The notes under the pieces: model-generated
Seen by the model: the letters and a program-made list of their open reading frames with translations, nothing else
Told to the model about the DNA's origin: nothing
Database searches by the model: none
In this document: positions 62,293-64,000 of the stretch, one piece after another
Layout of the letters: each line of letters begins with the position of its first letter
How positions within the stretch are numbered: position 1 is the first letter of the stretch
Program-made: the position numbers and the translations under genes
DNA from: Rhizobium etli 8C-3
Lineage (GTDB): Bacteria > Pseudomonadota > Alphaproteobacteria > Rhizobiales > Rhizobiaceae
Length of the DNA: 64,000 nucleotides
Direction: 5' to 3'
Assembly (NCBI RefSeq): GCF_001908375.1
Contig: NZ_CP017244.1
Location: forward strand, 2,170,001 to 2,234,000

Positions 62293-63967
62293 CGAGCCCA
62301 ACAATGCGGATGTCGGGCACCTGATGGCGCATCTTCGGGAGTTTTCCCGACGCGTCAAGCTGTCGGGAACGCCTGAGGAGCTGGAAAGCTTCGGCTACCT
62401 CGAAAGGCAGATGACAAGCTATGGCTATCGCACCGAGCTGCTGTTTCATGAGGCCTTCATCAGCCTGCCGGGACAGGCAAAGGTGGAAATCGATGGCGTA
62501 GCGCTTCGCTGCATCACCCATTCGATGGCCGCTTCCAGTCCGCCTGGAGGCATCAGCGGCGAACTCGTTCATGTCGGCGAAGGCACAGAAGCCGATTTTT
62601 CGCAGGCCGAGGTGGCTGGAAAGATCGTTGTCGTGGACGGCATTGCAACCGAAGAGGTCGCAGCGCTTGCAAGTGCGGCCGGCGCGCGCGGCCAGCTCCA
62701 TATCAGTCCCACCGAGCATCTTCATGAAATGTGCGTGTCGCCCGTGTGGGGAAATCCCTCCCAGCATACCCGCGACCAGCTCCCTGCGACCGTTATCTGC
62801 TCGATCGGCAATCATGACGGTGCCGCGTTGCGCCAGCGCCTTGCAGCCGGCCAAAACGTCAAGACCTGGTTGTTTGCCGAAGTCGACACCCGTTGGACCA
62901 AGACACCTTTGCTGGTGGCCGAGATGCCTGCTCAAGGTGGCGCGGCAGACGATCCTTTCATACTTTTGTCGGGTCATCACGACACCTGGCACTACGGGGT
63001 CATGGACAATGGCGGTGCGAATGCGACGATGCTGGAGGCAGCACGACTGCTTGGCCAAACGGCGTCCAGCTGGAAGCGCGGGTTGCGCATCTGCTTCTGG
63101 TCGGGTCATTCGCATGGGCGCTATTGCGGCTCGGCCTGGTATGCCGACGAGTATTTCGATGATCTCGAGCGCCGTTGCGCCGTCCATGTCAATGTCGACT
63201 CCACCGGTGGGAAGGGCGCGGCGATCTTGAGCAATTCCAGCGTAGTCGACGAACTTCGACCGCTGGCGGCCGAGGCGATCGAGAAAATTACCGGCCAGCG
63301 CCATGCCGGCCGGCGTCACGGCCGCGCGGCCGACCAATCCTTCTGGGGTGTCGGTATTCCTTCGATGTTCGGCAGCCTGAGCCATCAGCCTGCCGGACCG
63401 GCAAAGATGCTGACGGCGCTCGGTTGGTGGTGGCATACTCCCCATGACACCATCGAACATATCGACCCGGACAATCTGCGGCGCGACACACAGATCATCA
63501 TCGAAGTTCTCGAACGCCTGCTTGTCTCGCCCGTCCTGCCACTGGACTACACAGTCTATGCCGCCTCGCTTGAAGAGGAGCTGACACGGCTGAGGAGCGC
63601 CATTGGCGAGCGGCTCGATCTCTCATCGATTGCCGGCGAGATTGCCGAGCTCCGGTCGAATGCCCAGGCAGTCCTGGCAGCAAGCGATGGCTGCCTGAAG
63701 CAGGCCGAGCGTCTCAACGCAGCGCTGATGGCCGCGTCCCGCCAGCTCGTGCCGTTGAACTATACCCATGGCGATCGCTTCCTTCACGATAGAGCCCTCC
63801 CGCATCCGCCATGGCCGGCCTTGGCAGGCCTGCGCGAGCTGGCCGGCCTGCCAAAGCACGCATCCGATACGGCATTTTATGTCGTTCACGCTCGGCAGAC
63901 GCGCAATCGCATTGCTCATGCACTTCGCAACGCCAATGCCGCATTGCGATCTGCATTTGATACCTGA
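62285..63967 (+). CDS. M28-family metallopeptidase with altered active-site motif
   Basis: From ATG at 62285 (MADEPNNADVGHLMAHLREF) the protein has 560 residues, with an inserted PA-like domain (about 60-210) and the M28 core. Expected zinc ligands are seen in GHHDTWHYG, MDNGGAN (D241), NVDSTG (D305) and WHTPHDT. Where M28 enzymes have the catalytic E-E pair, this protein has SGHSHGRYCGS (274-282), so both glutamates are replaced. It has no signal peptide. It may be a non-classical hydrolase or a binding protein of the M28 fold. Confidence 0.87.
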   Translation: MADEPNNADVGHLMAHLREFSRRVKLSGTPEELESFGYLERQMTSYGYRTELLFHEAFISLPGQAKVEIDGVALRCITHSMAASSPPGGISGELVHVGEGTEADFSQAEVAGKIVVVDGIATEEVAALASAAGARGQLHISPTEHLHEMCVSPVWGNPSQHTRDQLPATVICSIGNHDGAALRQRLAAGQNVKTWLFAEVDTRWTKTPLLVAEMPAQGGAADDPFILLSGHHDTWHYGVMDNGGANATMLEAARLLGQTASSWKRGLRICFWSGHSHGRYCGSAWYADEYFDDLERRCAVHVNVDSTGGKGAAILSNSSVVDELRPLAAEAIEKITGQRHAGRRHGRAADQSFWGVGIPSMFGSLSHQPAGPAKMLTALGWWWHTPHDTIEHIDPDNLRRDTQIIIEVLERLLVSPVLPLDYTVYAASLEEELTRLRSAIGERLDLSSIAGEIAELRSNAQAVLAASDGCLKQAERLNAALMAASRQLVPLNYTHGDRFLHDRALPHPPWPALAGLRELAGLPKHASDTAFYVVHARQTRNRIAHALRNANAALRSAFDT

Positions 63968-63993
63968 ACAGCGAACCGCAATAAAAAAGGGGA

Positions 63994-64000
63994 ATGATGT
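63994..64000 (+). CDS. Start of a further gene, cut by window end
   Basis: AAGGGGA followed by two ATG codons (63994 and 63997) is a good translation start, 27 bases after the M28 stop. The next gene of the operon, perhaps the importer for the M20/M28 substrate, begins here. Nothing of the product can be seen. Confidence 0.4.

Noticed and set aside
1..64000. CRISPR arrays, tRNAs, rRNAs, intact transposases
   Set aside because: No regularly spaced repeats, cloverleaf-like sequences or transposase motifs were seen on either strand.

Overview
The window reads as a Rhizobiaceae (most likely Rhizobium) replicon segment. Supporting signs are GC-rich coding sequence, densely packed operons of ABC importers for sugars, peptides and polyamine-type solutes, four FCD-type GntR regulators and one LacI regulator, an EcfG-like ECF sigma factor with DUF2934 proteins, and a three-hairpin small RNA whose loops carry CCTCCTCCC. 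No rRNA, tRNA or CRISPR array was seen. I cannot tell chromosome from plasmid.

Layout: 1-468 is a truncated MNT/HEPN nucleotidyltransferase. 1037-7960 (minus) is an arabinose-oligosaccharide operon: GH51 arabinofuranosidase, MalK/UgpC-type ATPase, binding protein, two permeases, then an ArsR-type regulator. 8385-10304 is the potassium transporter Kup. 10539-15794 (minus) is a polyamine-type ABC importer with a hydantoin/Asp-Glu racemase and the scar of a flavin reductase gene, divergent from a GntR gene. 16837-18680 holds a secreted esterase and a gene-poor stretch with a probable integrase remnant. 18681-30219 is the most distinctive locus: an Opp-type importer, an IolB-like isomerase and a close homologue of animal alpha-L-iduronidase in one operon, divergent from a LacI regulator and a GH29 alpha-L-fucosidase. 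30316-34460 has a SnoaL-like protein, a SAM-cyclase-AAA-TPR protein and the small RNA. 34765-38172 has an APC permease, a GntR regulator and mannonate dehydratase (uxuA). 38175-46199 has a frameshifted XRE gene, a FadR-type regulator, two Gfo/Idh/MocA oxidoreductases and a divergent sugar ABC operon. 46230-53021 has a DMT exporter, a phospholipid-synthesis operon (plsC-like, cdsA-like, a small membrane protein, a CDP-alcohol transferase), a CorC-like protein and a sorbosone-dehydrogenase-like propeller. 53318-58694 has the ECF sigma factor, DUF2934 proteins and a cytochrome c / 2Fe-2S / molybdopterin oxidase operon. 58806-64000 has a VOC protein, a ThuA-like protein, a GntR regulator, M20 and M28 hydrolases and the first bases of another gene.

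The catabolic loci share one logic: a regulator faces or adjoins its operon, a palindromic operator lies in the shared intergenic region (15966, 27745, 36178, 41534 and 41657, 60817), and the solute-binding protein is often separated from its permease genes by a stable hairpin (3855, 13297, 25724). The strongest candidates for new biology are the iduronidase-like oligosaccharide locus and the small RNA, whose loops are complementary to the ribosome-binding site of the adjacent cyclase gene. All function calls come from reading motifs and remembered family features; no database search was run.
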